Positions 43,197 to 53,666 of a stretch of DNA of 61,262 nucleotides are shown piece after piece. Below the pieces are notes generated by a model, which saw only the letters and a program-made list of their open reading frames with translations, did no database searches and was not told the DNA's origin. Position numbers and translations under genes: made by a program. The DNA comes from Thermus tenuipuniceus. Lineage in GTDB: Bacteria; Deinococcota; Deinococci; Deinococcales; Thermaceae. The stretch is from contig NZ_PRDA01000018.1 in the NCBI RefSeq assembly GCF_002964845.1, forward strand, positions 1 to 61,262, written 5' to 3'. Numbering within the stretch: the stretch's first letter is position 1; each line of letters opens with the position of its first letter.

Positions 43197-45631
43197 CCCT
43201 TAACCTCCTTCCGCCATACTAGCCGGTCTACCCCTTCAGCCAGCAACCAGGCAAGCAGGGCCATGCCCAAGACCATCCCCCAGATCCACCCCGGCACCGG
43301 GACCGCCTCCAAAACCCCAGGGGCCAGGGTGCCCAGCAGGAGCTGAATGGCGATGCCCAAAGCCACAGCCCCGTGCAAATACGGGTTGGGCAGGGGCATC
43401 AGGTGGGTGTGCCGAGCAGCGTAAGCAAAGAAGAGCTGGCCCAGGGTCATGAAGTGGAAGGTGGCGGTGCGGGCCACCTCGAGCGGGGAAAACATCCCCA
43501 AATAGCCCCCCCACCTGGGCATCAGGCCCAGGATGGCCAGAGCAAAAAGGGCCTTGAGGCTCCCGGTAACCAGGATGAACCGCAAGGAGGGGGCGTCCAA
43601 AAGGGGGCAGTCCTTGGGCCTGGGCGGCCGGTCCAATACCCCGGGATTACGGTCCAGGGCCAGGGCAAGGGCGGGAAGGCCATCGGTCACCAGGTTGATC
43701 CAGAGAATCTGCACCGCGGTGAGGGGAAGAAGCAGGTGGCCAGCCTCGTCCCTGAGGTTGAGGAGGGCGGTAAACACCATACCCAAGGCCACCACCAAGA
43801 CCTCAGAGAGGTTGGTGGAGAAGAGGAAGCGGATGAACTTCTGGATGTTCTCGTAGATGCTCCGCCCCTCTTCAATGGCCGCCACGATGGTGGCGAAGTT
43901 ATCGTCCATGAGAACCAGGTCCGCCACCTCCCGGGAGACATCCGAGCCCCGTTGGCCCATGGCCACCCCCACGTCCGCCCGCTTGAGGGCTGGGGCATCG
44001 TTCACCCCGTCCCCGGTCATGGCCACCACCTCGCCGGCTTTTTGGAATACCTCAACGATGCGCAGCTTATCCTCGGGCTTAACCCGGGCGAAGACGTCCA
44101 CCTCCAGAAGCTCCTCGTCGGAAAGCTCCCCTATCTCCTTCCCGGTGGCCACCACCTCGGCAGGAATGCCCACCTTACGGGCGATAGCCAAGGCAGTGGC
44201 CGGATGGTCCCCCGTCACCATCACCACCCTAACCCCCGCCTTCAAGACCTTGGCCACCGCCTCGGGCACCTCGGGGCGAGGAGGATCCAGGAGAAGGGCA
44301 AAACCCAGAAAGCTTAGGCCCTCTTCCCGTTCCCCCTCGCCATGGGCCAGGGCCAGAACCCGGAAGCCCCTTTGCGCATGGGCCTCCGCCTCCTCCAAAA
44401 GGGAGGCCTTTTCCTCTGGCTCCAGGGCAAGGCGGGGGATAAGGGCCTCGGGAGCCCCCTTGAAAAAGCTGCCCCTGGGCGTGGTCACCCGCATGTACTT
44501 CCAGGCGCTGTCAAAGGGCCTTTCCGAAAGCCTGGGGTTTTCCTGGCGGACCCGCTTCACGTCCAGGTGCCGCGAGGCATAGCGCAGAAGGCCGAGCTCC
44601 AAGGGGTCCCCCGCACCGGTTTCCAGGTCGGCGTCGTTGCACAGGACCATGGCGAGAAGGGCCCCTTGGGGGTCTGGCCCCACCACCTTCTGCACCTCCA
44701 TGCGGTTTTCCGTGAGAGTGCCCGTCTTGTCGGTGGCGATAACGGTAACGCTCCCCAAGGCCTCCACCGCCGCAAGCCGCCGCACCACCGCCTTGCGGCG
44801 GGCCATCCGCTCCACCCCCAGGGCCAAGGCCAGGGTGAGCACGGCAGGAAGCCCCTCGGGCACCGCCGCCACCGCCAGGGCCACGGCGAAGAGGAGAACC
44901 TTGGCGGAAAAGCCTTCCACCAGAAAACCCAAAGCCACTAGGGCCAGGGCAAAAACCCCCACCCAGCGGGCCACCCGGTGGCCAAAGGCCTCGAGGCGCC
45001 GCTCCAAAGGGGTTTTCTCCTCCTCCATCCCCTCTAAAAGCCCAGCGATCCGGCCCATGGCGCTCCTTAGGCCGGTACGGCTTACCTCCATTAGGGCCCT
45101 TCCCCGCACCAACAGGGTGCCGGAAAAGACCTCGTCCCCTACCCTCTTCTCCACCGGAACGCTTTCCCCGGTAAGGAGGCTTTCGTCCACCAAGACCCCG
45201 CTGGCCTCCAGGAGGATCCCATCCGCCGGTATGCGGTCCCCCGCCTCGAGGCGCACCACGTCCCCCGGGACCAGGTCCCGGCTTGGGAGGTGCTGAAAAC
45301 GCCCATCCCTTAATACCCAGACCAAGGGCTCTGCCAGGGCTTTTAGGCGCCTTAAGGCCTCCTCAGAGCGCTTCTCCTGAAGGGTGCCCAAGGTGGCGTT
45401 CAAAAGGAGGATGGCCAGGATGGCCAAGGATTCCAGGGGAAACCCATGGGCTCCCTCAAAGACCCAAAGACCCAGGTCCACCACCAAGGCGAAGAGGAGG
45501 ATATAGATGAGAGGGCTTTGAAACTGACGCAGGAACCTCCGCCAAATGGGCTCGGGCGGCTTCTCCGGAAGGGCATTGTGACCGTGCTCCGCCAAGCGTT
45601 TTTTTGCTTCCTCAGAGGTAAGCCCCCGCAT
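43193..45631 (-). CDS. P-type cation ATPase (Ca2+/P2 type)
   Basis: An 812-residue P2-type pump. It has LLTGESVPV in the actuator domain, AVPEGLPAV in helix M4, the phosphorylation motif [22 protein letters not shown] in the P domain, and a C-terminal set of helices. It lacks N-terminal heavy-metal domains and the CPC motif, which favours Ca2+ (or Mn2+/Mg2+) over Cu+/Zn2+. The ATG lies six bases after TATCAT on the minus strand, so it is probably leaderless. It leads the unit with the CBS protein and the exchanger. Confidence 0.92.
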   Translation of the reverse strand: MRGLTSEEAKKRLAEHGHNALPEKPPEPIWRRFLRQFQSPLIYILLFALVVDLGLWVFEGAHGFPLESLAILAILLLNATLGTLQEKRSEEALRRLKALAEPLVWVLRDGRFQHLPSRDLVPGDVVRLEAGDRIPADGILLEASGVLVDESLLTGESVPVEKRVGDEVFSGTLLVRGRALMEVSRTGLRSAMGRIAGLLEGMEEEKTPLERRLEAFGHRVARWVGVFALALVALGFLVEGFSAKVLLFAVALAVAAVPEGLPAVLTLALALGVERMARRKAVVRRLAAVEALGSVTVIATDKTGTLTENRMEVQKVVGPDPQGALLAMVLCNDADLETGAGDPLELGLLRYASRHLDVKRVRQENPRLSERPFDSAWKYMRVTTPRGSFFKGAPEALIPRLALEPEEKASLLEEAEAHAQRGFRVLALAHGEGEREEGLSFLGFALLLDPPRPEVPEAVAKVLKAGVRVVMVTGDHPATALAIARKVGIPAEVVATGKEIGELSDEELLEVDVFARVKPEDKLRIVEVFQKAGEVVAMTGDGVNDAPALKRADVGVAMGQRGSDVSREVADLVLMDDNFATIVAAIEEGRSIYENIQKFIRFLFSTNLSEVLVVALGMVFTALLNLRDEAGHLLLPLTAVQILWINLVTDGLPALALALDRNPGVLDRPPRPKDCPLLDAPSLRFILVTGSLKALFALAILGLMPRWGGYLGMFSPLEVARTATFHFMTLGQLFFAYAARHTHLMPLPNPYLHGAVALGIAIQLLLGTLAPGVLEAVPVPGWIWGMVLGMALLAWLLAEGVDRLVWRKEVKG

Positions 45632-45637
45632 GGGGGC

Positions 45638-45693
45638 ATGATACCTGGAGCGCCGGGGACTTATTGTCCCCTGCCTGGGACCTGCGGTAAGAT
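45638..45693. promoter_or_regulatory. divergent promoter region with inverted repeats
   Basis: Minus strand: TATCAT (45643-45638) six bases before the ATPase ATG. Plus strand: TTGTCC (45664-45669), an 18-base spacer and TAAGAT (45688-45693) six bases before the redoxin ATG. Overlapping inverted repeats GGGGAC-N5-GTCCCC (45655-45671) and GTCCC-N6-GGGAC (45666-45681) cover the redoxin -35 and may bind a regulator. Confidence 0.5.
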
Positions 45694-45699
45694 GGCACT

Positions 45700-46266
45700 A
45701 TGCTGCAGTACCCAGAGCTACCCCTAGAAAGCCCCTTGATCGATGCCGAGCTTCCCGACCCAAGGGGAGGGCGCTACCGGCTTTCCCAGTTCCAGGAGCC
45801 CTTCTTGGCGGTGGTCTTCATGTGCAACCACTGCCCCTACGTGAAGGGTTCCATCCGGGAGATCGTAGCCCTGGCGGAGAAGTACCGGGGCCGGGTGGCC
45901 TTCGTGGGCATCAACCCCAACGACTACGAGCGCTACCCCGACGACGCCCCGGACAAGATGGTGGGGTTCGCGAAGGAACATGGCATCTTCTTCCCCTACC
46001 TCCTGGATGAAACCCAGGAGGTAGCCAAAGCCTACAAGGCCTTGCGCACCCCCGAGGTCTTCCTGTTTGACGAAAGGCGCCTCCTTCGCTACCACGGTCG
46101 GGTGAACGACAGCCCCAAGTTTCCCGAGCAGGTGAAAAGCCACGACCTGGAAGCGGCCCTCGAGGCCCTCCTCAAGGGAGAGGAACCTCCCCTTAAGGAG
46201 GCTCCGGCCATCGGCTGCACCATCAAGTGGCGGCCGGGCAACGAACCGGAGGTCAAAATCGGCTAA
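45700..46266 (+). CDS. thioredoxin-fold redoxin (AhpC/TSA-like)
   Basis: A 188-residue redoxin with [11 protein letters not shown], giving a CxxC pair at Cys42 and Cys45 after the first beta strand, and [19 protein letters not shown] later, as in the PRX_like1 group. It may be a thiol peroxidase or disulfide reductase. There is no signal peptide, so it is cytoplasmic. The ATG lies six bases after TAAGAT. Confidence 0.85.
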   Translation: MLQYPELPLESPLIDAELPDPRGGRYRLSQFQEPFLAVVFMCNHCPYVKGSIREIVALAEKYRGRVAFVGINPNDYERYPDDAPDKMVGFAKEHGIFFPYLLDETQEVAKAYKALRTPEVFLFDERRLLRYHGRVNDSPKFPEQVKSHDLEAALEALLKGEEPPLKEAPAIGCTIKWRPGNEPEVKIG

Positions 46267-46341
46267 ACCCCTTTGGGAAAGGTGGCCTTCCCCGCCGGGC
46301 CGGTTTCGGGTAAACTGGCCCGGGTTTTTTGGAGGTGCCCC

Positions 46342-47274
46342 ATGCGCGTACTGGTCACGGGCGGTGCCGGGTTCATTGGAAGCCACATCGTGGAAAGCCT
46401 TGTGCAGGAGGGCGTGGAGGTGGCCGTCCTGGACAACCTCTCCGCGGGCAAGCGGGAAAACGTCCCCAAGGGTATTTACTTCTACAAGGTGGACCTGAGG
46501 GACCGGGAAGGGGTGGAGCGGGTCTTCCGCGAGTTCCGCCCCACCCACGTCTCCCACCAGGCAGCCCAGGCCTCGGTGAAGGTGAGCGTGGAAAACCCCC
46601 TTTTGGACTTTGAGGTGAACCTTCTGGGCGGCCTGAACCTCCTCGAGGCCATGCGCAAGTGGAGAGCGGAAAAAATGGTCTTCGCCTCCACGGGCGGGGC
46701 CATCTACGGGGAGGTGCCCGAGGGGGAACGGGCCGAGGAAACCTGGCCCCCCAAACCCAAAAGCCCCTACGCCGCCAGCAAGGCCTCCTTTGAGCACTAC
46801 CTCTCCGCTTACGGGCAAAACTACGGGCTCAAGTGGGTCTCCCTGCGCTACGGCAACGTGTACGGCCCCCGGCAGGACCCCCACGGGGAGGCCGGGGTAG
46901 TGGCCATTTTCTCGGAAAGGGTTCTCAAGGGAGAGCCGGTAACCCTCTACGCCAGAAGGACCCCGGGGGACGAAGGGTGCGTGCGGGACTACATTTACGT
47001 GGCCGACGTGGTGCGGGCCCACAACCTGGCCCTAAAGGGCCTGGAGGGAATCTACAACGTGGGAACGGGGGAGGGGCACACCACCTTGGAGGTCCTGGAG
47101 GCTGTGGCCAAGGCCGCCGGACAGACCCCCCAGGTCAACCCAGCCCCCCCGCGTCCCGGTGATCTGGAAAGAAGCGTGCTCTCTCCCTTGAAGCTCATGG
47201 CCCACGGCTGGCGGCCCGAGGTGGGTTTCCAGGAGGGCATCCGGCTCACCGTGGAATACTTCCGCACCCGTTGA
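46342..47274 (+). CDS. galE: NAD-dependent sugar-nucleotide epimerase
   Basis: A 310-residue extended short-chain dehydrogenase. It begins RVLVTGGAGFIGSHIVESLV (NAD site TGGAGFIG), has the catalytic region with YAASK and upstream STGGAIYGE, and RYGNVYGPRQDP. The set fits UDP-glucose/galactose 4-epimerase of the Thermus type, but the exact sugar is uncertain. The ATG at 46342 is chosen because GGAGGTG lies five to six bases upstream; a longer in-frame start has no such site. Confidence 0.85.
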   Translation: MRVLVTGGAGFIGSHIVESLVQEGVEVAVLDNLSAGKRENVPKGIYFYKVDLRDREGVERVFREFRPTHVSHQAAQASVKVSVENPLLDFEVNLLGGLNLLEAMRKWRAEKMVFASTGGAIYGEVPEGERAEETWPPKPKSPYAASKASFEHYLSAYGQNYGLKWVSLRYGNVYGPRQDPHGEAGVVAIFSERVLKGEPVTLYARRTPGDEGCVRDYIYVADVVRAHNLALKGLEGIYNVGTGEGHTTLEVLEAVAKAAGQTPQVNPAPPRPGDLERSVLSPLKLMAHGWRPEVGFQEGIRLTVEYFRTR

Positions 47275-49671
<2,397 letters not shown>

Positions 49672-49735
49672 GATCCCATCCTAGGGCCTCGAGGCTGGCC
49701 TGGGGCCACCCGCCCCAAAAGGGGAGCCCAGCCCC

Positions 49736-49783
49736 TTGACGGAAAGCCCCAGGCCGGTAAAATGCTACCAACCGACCGGTTGG
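49736..49783 (+). promoter_or_regulatory. liv operon promoter and TetR-type operator
   Basis: -35 TTGACG (49736-49741), a 16-base spacer, -10 TAAAAT (49758-49763), then a perfect palindrome CCAACCG-AC-CGGTTGG (49768-49783) at the expected start point. The size and form match operators of TetR-family repressors such as those that sense acyl-CoAs in Thermus. About 150 bases of leader follow (49784-49932), with several short hairpins but no riboswitch I can name. Confidence 0.7.
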
Positions 49784-49932
49784 CAGGGACAAGGTACCCG
49801 CATCCCCGGTGCCTTCTAGGTGACGACGCCCCCTTTGCAACCGGCGGCCCGCTGGGCTGAGGCTTCGGGACTTGCCGAAGGAGAGCGGTCATGGTATGGT
49901 TGCACCGAGCACAACCGGAAAGGAGGCGCAAC

Positions 49933-51117
49933 ATGAAGCGCAGGGAGTTTTTAAGGAAGCTGGGTGTGGGTGCGTTGGCGGCCCTGGGCATGCCCTACAT
50001 CGCCATGGCCCAGGCCAGGCCGGTGAAGCTGGCTGCCCTTCTGCCCTTGACGGGGCCCTTTGCCTTTGCCGGCAATGCGGGTCGGGAGGGGTTCGTGGAC
50101 GGGGTGGACTACGTGAACGAGGTCCAAGGCGGCATCAGCGGGCGCAGGCTGGAGCTCATCGTGGAGGACACCGGCTACGACGTGGCCAAGGGAACCGCCG
50201 CCTTCAACCGGGTGGTGTCCCGGGAGCGCCCTGACGAGCTCCTCTTTGTGTACGGGGACTCCACCGGACTTTCCAAGGCTCTGGCCCCGGAAATCGCCCG
50301 CATGGGCCTTCCCTACTCCGCCACCAGCTTCTCCAGCGAACTGGCCGACCCCAAGACCTACCCCACCATCTTCGTCTTCGGCCCCACCTACAACGACATG
50401 ATGGAGGCCCTCCTGCGGCAGATCCGCCTGCAAAAGGGCCGGGCCAGGATCGCCTTGGTCTACTCCAACACCGAATTCGGGCGCGACCCCATCCCCTACG
50501 CCAAGGAAAGGGCCAAGGCCCTCGGCATGGAGGTGGTGCATGAGGAGGTGACGCCCCCGGCCTTCACCGACGCCACCCCGGTGGTGTTGAACCTCCGCCG
50601 GGCGAACCCCGATTTCGTCATCCTCCAGGGCTATGCCCTCTCGGTGGAACCCCTGATCCTCCGCACCGCACGGGAACAGGGCCTGCAGGCCCAGTTCATG
50701 GGCACCTATTACTCCGCGGAGCTGGCCCTCATCCAGCGGGCAGGCCCTGCTGCCGAAGGCTTCACCGTCACCTACCACAACGCTTACTGGTACGACACCC
50801 TGGTGCCCGCGGTGGACGAGATGCGGAAGTTCCGCCAAAGGAAGGGCCGGGATACCTCCTACCGCCCCACCTACTACATGGGAAGCCTGGCGGTGGTCCT
50901 GGCCATCGCCGAGGCCATGCGCCGGGCCGCCGGAGCGGGCAAGCTCACACGGGCCGGGCTGGTGGAGTACCTGGAAAAGCTAGGGGACTATAACGGCCTG
51001 GGTCTGCAGCGGAGCTACCAGTTTGTGAACCACCGCCTTCCCTACACCAAGCTCTATCGGGCCAGTGTAAAGGACGGCCGCTTCAACGCCATCACCGACT
51101 GGCTTAAACTGGCCTAG
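49933..51117 (+). CDS. livJ: ABC transporter substrate-binding protein (branched-chain amino acid type)
   Basis: A 394-residue periplasmic binding protein of the LivJ/Leu-binding class. It starts with a twin-arginine signal (KRREFLRKLGVGALAALGM), then VKLAALLPLTGPFAFAGN and the two-lobed fold. AAGGAGG lies six bases before the ATG at 49933. The Tat signal suggests export in folded form, which is common in Thermus. Linkage to an acyl-CoA ligase suggests the ligand may be a carboxylic or aromatic acid rather than leucine. Confidence 0.9.
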   Translation: MKRREFLRKLGVGALAALGMPYIAMAQARPVKLAALLPLTGPFAFAGNAGREGFVDGVDYVNEVQGGISGRRLELIVEDTGYDVAKGTAAFNRVVSRERPDELLFVYGDSTGLSKALAPEIARMGLPYSATSFSSELADPKTYPTIFVFGPTYNDMMEALLRQIRLQKGRARIALVYSNTEFGRDPIPYAKERAKALGMEVVHEEVTPPAFTDATPVVLNLRRANPDFVILQGYALSVEPLILRTAREQGLQAQFMGTYYSAELALIQRAGPAAEGFTVTYHNAYWYDTLVPAVDEMRKFRQRKGRDTSYRPTYYMGSLAVVLAIAEAMRRAAGAGKLTRAGLVEYLEKLGDYNGLGLQRSYQFVNHRLPYTKLYRASVKDGRFNAITDWLKLA

Positions 51118-51125
51118 CCCCAATC

Positions 51126-51154
51126 CACTCCTAGGCCGGAACTAACCGGGAGTG
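51126..51154 (+). terminator. attenuating hairpin between livJ and livH
   Basis: Stem CACTCC / GGAGTG (51126-51131 with 51149-51154) with an inner CCG/CGG pair, followed by TTCT. It sits just after livJ and 14 bases before livH. Such hairpins give more binding-protein mRNA than permease mRNA. Confidence 0.5.
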
Positions 51155-51168
51155 TTCTCGAAGAACCT

Positions 51169-52044
51169 ATGTCCGACCTTCTACCCTACCTCATCGGTGG
51201 CCTAGCTAACGGGGCTCTCTACGGCCTCCTGGCCCTGGGCTTCGTCCTGGTCTACCGGGCCACCAGCGTGGTGAACTTCGCCATCGGCGAGTTCCTGCTG
51301 CTGGGGGCTTACCTCACCTACACCTTCGCCCTTTTCCTGCCCCTTCCCCTGGCCATGCTGGCCGCCCTACCCGTGGCCTTTCTCTTCGGCCTCCTGGTGG
51401 AGCGGGGTTTCGTGCGGCCCCTCTTGGGGCGGAACGTGGTGGCGGTGATCATGGCCACCATCGGATTGGCCGCGGCCCTGGACGGTGGGGTCCAGCTGGC
51501 CTGGGGGCCGGATCTCAAGTACCTCAGCGGGGAACTCCCCCAGCTCGGCTTCCAGTTGGGGGAGGTGTTCGTACCCTCCAGGGCCCTATGGAACCTACTC
51601 CTGGCCTTGCCTCTGGGCCTCTTCCTCCTCTGGCTCCTTAGGAGGAGCCGGTACGGGATCCTGGTACGGGCCATTTCCGAAAAGGAGGTGGCCGCCTTGG
51701 CCTTAGGGATCCCCACGGCCCGGATCCTGGCCGGGGTCTGGGGAGTCTCGGCCCTCCTGGCCACCCTGGCGGGAGCCCTTTTGGCGGTGGCCAGCGGGGT
51801 AGGCCCTAACCTGGTCTTCCTGGGCCTCAAAGTCTTCCCCGTGGCCATCCTGGGCGGGTTGGACTCGGTGGGTGGGGCCCTTTTGGCAGGCTTCATTTTG
51901 GGGATCCTTGAGGCCCTTTCCCAACGCCACCTGGAACCTGTCCTCCCCGGCTTCACCGAGGCCTTGCCCTTCGTGGTGGTACTCCTGGTGCTTCTGGTGC
52001 GCCCCTATGGCCTACTGGGTGAGCGGCAGATTGAGCGGGTGTGA
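51169..52044 (+). CDS. livH: ABC permease LivH type
   Basis: A 291-residue inner-membrane permease with about eight helices. It has the early GGLANGALYGLLALGFVLVY block and ALALGIPTARILAGVWGVSA near the coupling helix, both typical of LivH. With LivM it forms the membrane pore of the uptake system. It follows livJ after 51 bases that include a hairpin. Confidence 0.93.
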   Translation: MSDLLPYLIGGLANGALYGLLALGFVLVYRATSVVNFAIGEFLLLGAYLTYTFALFLPLPLAMLAALPVAFLFGLLVERGFVRPLLGRNVVAVIMATIGLAAALDGGVQLAWGPDLKYLSGELPQLGFQLGEVFVPSRALWNLLLALPLGLFLLWLLRRSRYGILVRAISEKEVAALALGIPTARILAGVWGVSALLATLAGALLAVASGVGPNLVFLGLKVFPVAILGGLDSVGGALLAGFILGILEALSQRHLEPVLPGFTEALPFVVVLLVLLVRPYGLLGERQIERV

Positions 52045-52047
52045 TAC

Positions 52048-52079
52048 CCCCCCACCTTGGCTTGCGCCAAGGTGGGGGG
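52048..52079 (+). other. strong hairpin between livH and livF
   Basis: A perfect 14-base stem (52048-52061 with 52066-52079) with loop TTGC, only three bases after the livH stop. No T run follows. It probably stabilises the upstream mRNA or lowers read-through into livF. Confidence 0.55.
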
Positions 52080-52140
52080 CCCCGGTAAAGGCCTTCTCCA
52101 GGCCTTATGGCCGAGCGAAAAGGTACAGGAGGGAAATGAC

Positions 52141-52920
52141 ATGGTCCTATCCGTAGAAAACCTCAAGGTGGTCTACCGGGGAGTGATCCTGGCCCTGGAT
52201 GGGGTGTCCCTGGAGGTAAGGGAGGGGGAAGCCGTGGCCCTCCTCGGGCCCAATGGAGCTGGCAAGAGCTCCTTAGTGCGGGCGGTGGCTGGGCTTCTTC
52301 CCAAGTTTGAGGGAAGGGTGCTGGATGGACACGTGCGCCTGTTCGGCCAGGAGGCCACCCATCTGGATCCCGTGCGCATCACGGGTCTGGGGCTCACCGC
52401 GGTCCTCGAGGGGCGTCCCCTCTTCCGCTATCTGACCCCCGTGGAGAACCTGGTAGCCGCCGGCCACCGCCTCCCTCCCCGGGAACTTAGGGAAGGCATG
52501 GAGGAGGTATTCGCCCGTTTTCCTCGGCTCTACGAAAGGCGCCATGAGCAGGCCGGCTACCTTTCCGGGGGCGAACAGCAGATGCTCCTCTTGGGCATGG
52601 CCCTCCTCACCCGGCCCAAGGTGCTGGTGGTGGACGAGCCTTCCCTGGGCCTAGCCCCCAAGCTGGTGGAGGAGGTGATGCGCACCCTGGAGGCCTTAAG
52701 GCGGGAGAAAAACCTGAGCCTTCTTTTGGTGGAGCAGAACGCCCGAGCAGCCCTGGCCATTGTGGATCGGGTTTACGTCATGGAGCGGGGCCGGGTGGTG
52801 TTTGAAGGCGACGCCAAAACCGCCCAGGAGGACCAGGACGTGATGGAGTTCTACCTGGGCAAGGAGGAAGTCGGCTTCCGCCAGGCTAAGCGCTACCGGA
52901 GGAGGAAGCGGTGGGTGTGA
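52141..52920 (+). CDS. livF: ABC transporter ATPase LivF type
   Basis: A 259-residue ABC ATPase with Walker A GPNGAGKSS, signature YLSGGEQQMLLLGMALL, Walker B VLVVDEPSLGL and H-loop region. The Q-loop reads LEGRPLFRYLTPVENL, as in LivF. The ATG at 52141 is chosen because AGGAGGG lies seven bases upstream. Its C-terminus is extended by a basic run (RRRKRWV). The stop overlaps livG by ten bases. Confidence 0.92.
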   Translation: MVLSVENLKVVYRGVILALDGVSLEVREGEAVALLGPNGAGKSSLVRAVAGLLPKFEGRVLDGHVRLFGQEATHLDPVRITGLGLTAVLEGRPLFRYLTPVENLVAAGHRLPPRELREGMEEVFARFPRLYERRHEQAGYLSGGEQQMLLLGMALLTRPKVLVVDEPSLGLAPKLVEEVMRTLEALRREKNLSLLLVEQNARAALAIVDRVYVMERGRVVFEGDAKTAQEDQDVMEFYLGKEEVGFRQAKRYRRRKRWV

Positions 52921-53660
52921 TCCTCGAGGCCAAGAACCTCCACCTCTCCTTCAAAGGGGTAAAGGCCCTAACGGGAGTGGAGTTTAGCGTTGCCCAAGGT
53001 GAGTTCTTCGCGGTGATAGGACCCAACGGGGCTGGGAAAACCACGCTTCTCAACGTGCTTTCCGGGGTGTATGAGCCCGATAAGGGCGAGGTGATCTTCC
53101 TGGGCCAAAGCCTCAGGGGGAAAAGCCCCCAGGAGAGGTCCCGCATGGGTTTGGGGCGTACCTTCCAGGGCCTGGAGATCTTCCGGGGCATGAGCGTTTT
53201 GGACAACGTGAAGCTGGGAGCCGAGCTGGCCCTTCCTTCGTACCCCCTGGCCCTACCCCGGGCCGAGCGGGAATGGCGGCTCAGGGCCTGGGCCGAGGAG
53301 GTTCTGGACTACCTCCACCTCTCCCCTTTCCGCCACGCCCCCGCCGGAATGCTTCCCTACGGCCTGCAGAAGCGGGTGGAGGTGGCCCGGGCCCTGGCCA
53401 GCCGGCCCAAGCTCCTCCTCCTGGACGAGCCCATGGCCGGGCTTTCCCTGGAGGAAAAGCAGGACCTGGCCCGCTTCCTCCTGGACGCCCGGGAGGAATG
53501 GGGGGTAACCCTCCTCTGGGTGGAGCACGACCTAAGGGCGGTCTTGGAGCTCTCCGACAGGGTCCTGGTCCTCTCCTACGGGGAGGTTCTCTACCATGGC
53601 CCCCCGCAAGGGGTGCGCCAGGATCCCAAGGTAGCAGAAGCCTACCTGGGGCAGGTTTGA
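52911..53660 (+). CDS. livG: ABC transporter ATPase LivG type
   Basis: A 249-residue ABC ATPase with Walker A GPNGAGKTT, GLGRTFQGLEIFRGMSV at the Q-loop and Walker B LLLLDEPMAGL. The signature is altered: LPYGLQKRVEVARAL rather than LSYGQQR, with Leu in place of the first Gln, as in a subgroup of LivG-like ATPases. GGAGGAGG lies before the GTG start at 52911. It pairs with LivF to drive the permease. Confidence 0.92.
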   Translation: MGVILEAKNLHLSFKGVKALTGVEFSVAQGEFFAVIGPNGAGKTTLLNVLSGVYEPDKGEVIFLGQSLRGKSPQERSRMGLGRTFQGLEIFRGMSVLDNVKLGAELALPSYPLALPRAEREWRLRAWAEEVLDYLHLSPFRHAPAGMLPYGLQKRVEVARALASRPKLLLLDEPMAGLSLEEKQDLARFLLDAREEWGVTLLWVEHDLRAVLELSDRVLVLSYGEVLYHGPPQGVRQDPKVAEAYLGQV

Positions 53661-53666
53661 GGCACT

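Noticed and set aside
46273-46341. Longer start for the epimerase
   Set aside because: The extra 23 residues precede the dinucleotide fold, which should begin the protein, and GGAGGTG marks the ATG at 46342.
49784-49932. Known riboswitch (cobalamin, glycine, guanidine, THF) before livJ
   Set aside because: I compared the leader with the core motifs of these classes from memory and none fits; only isolated short matches are present.
49820-49936. Thirty-eight-codon ORF in the livJ leader ending on the livJ ATGA
   Set aside because: It starts with GTG without a ribosome site or -10 at the right distance, and livJ has its own strong AAGGAGG, so coupling is not needed. Kept only as a curiosity.
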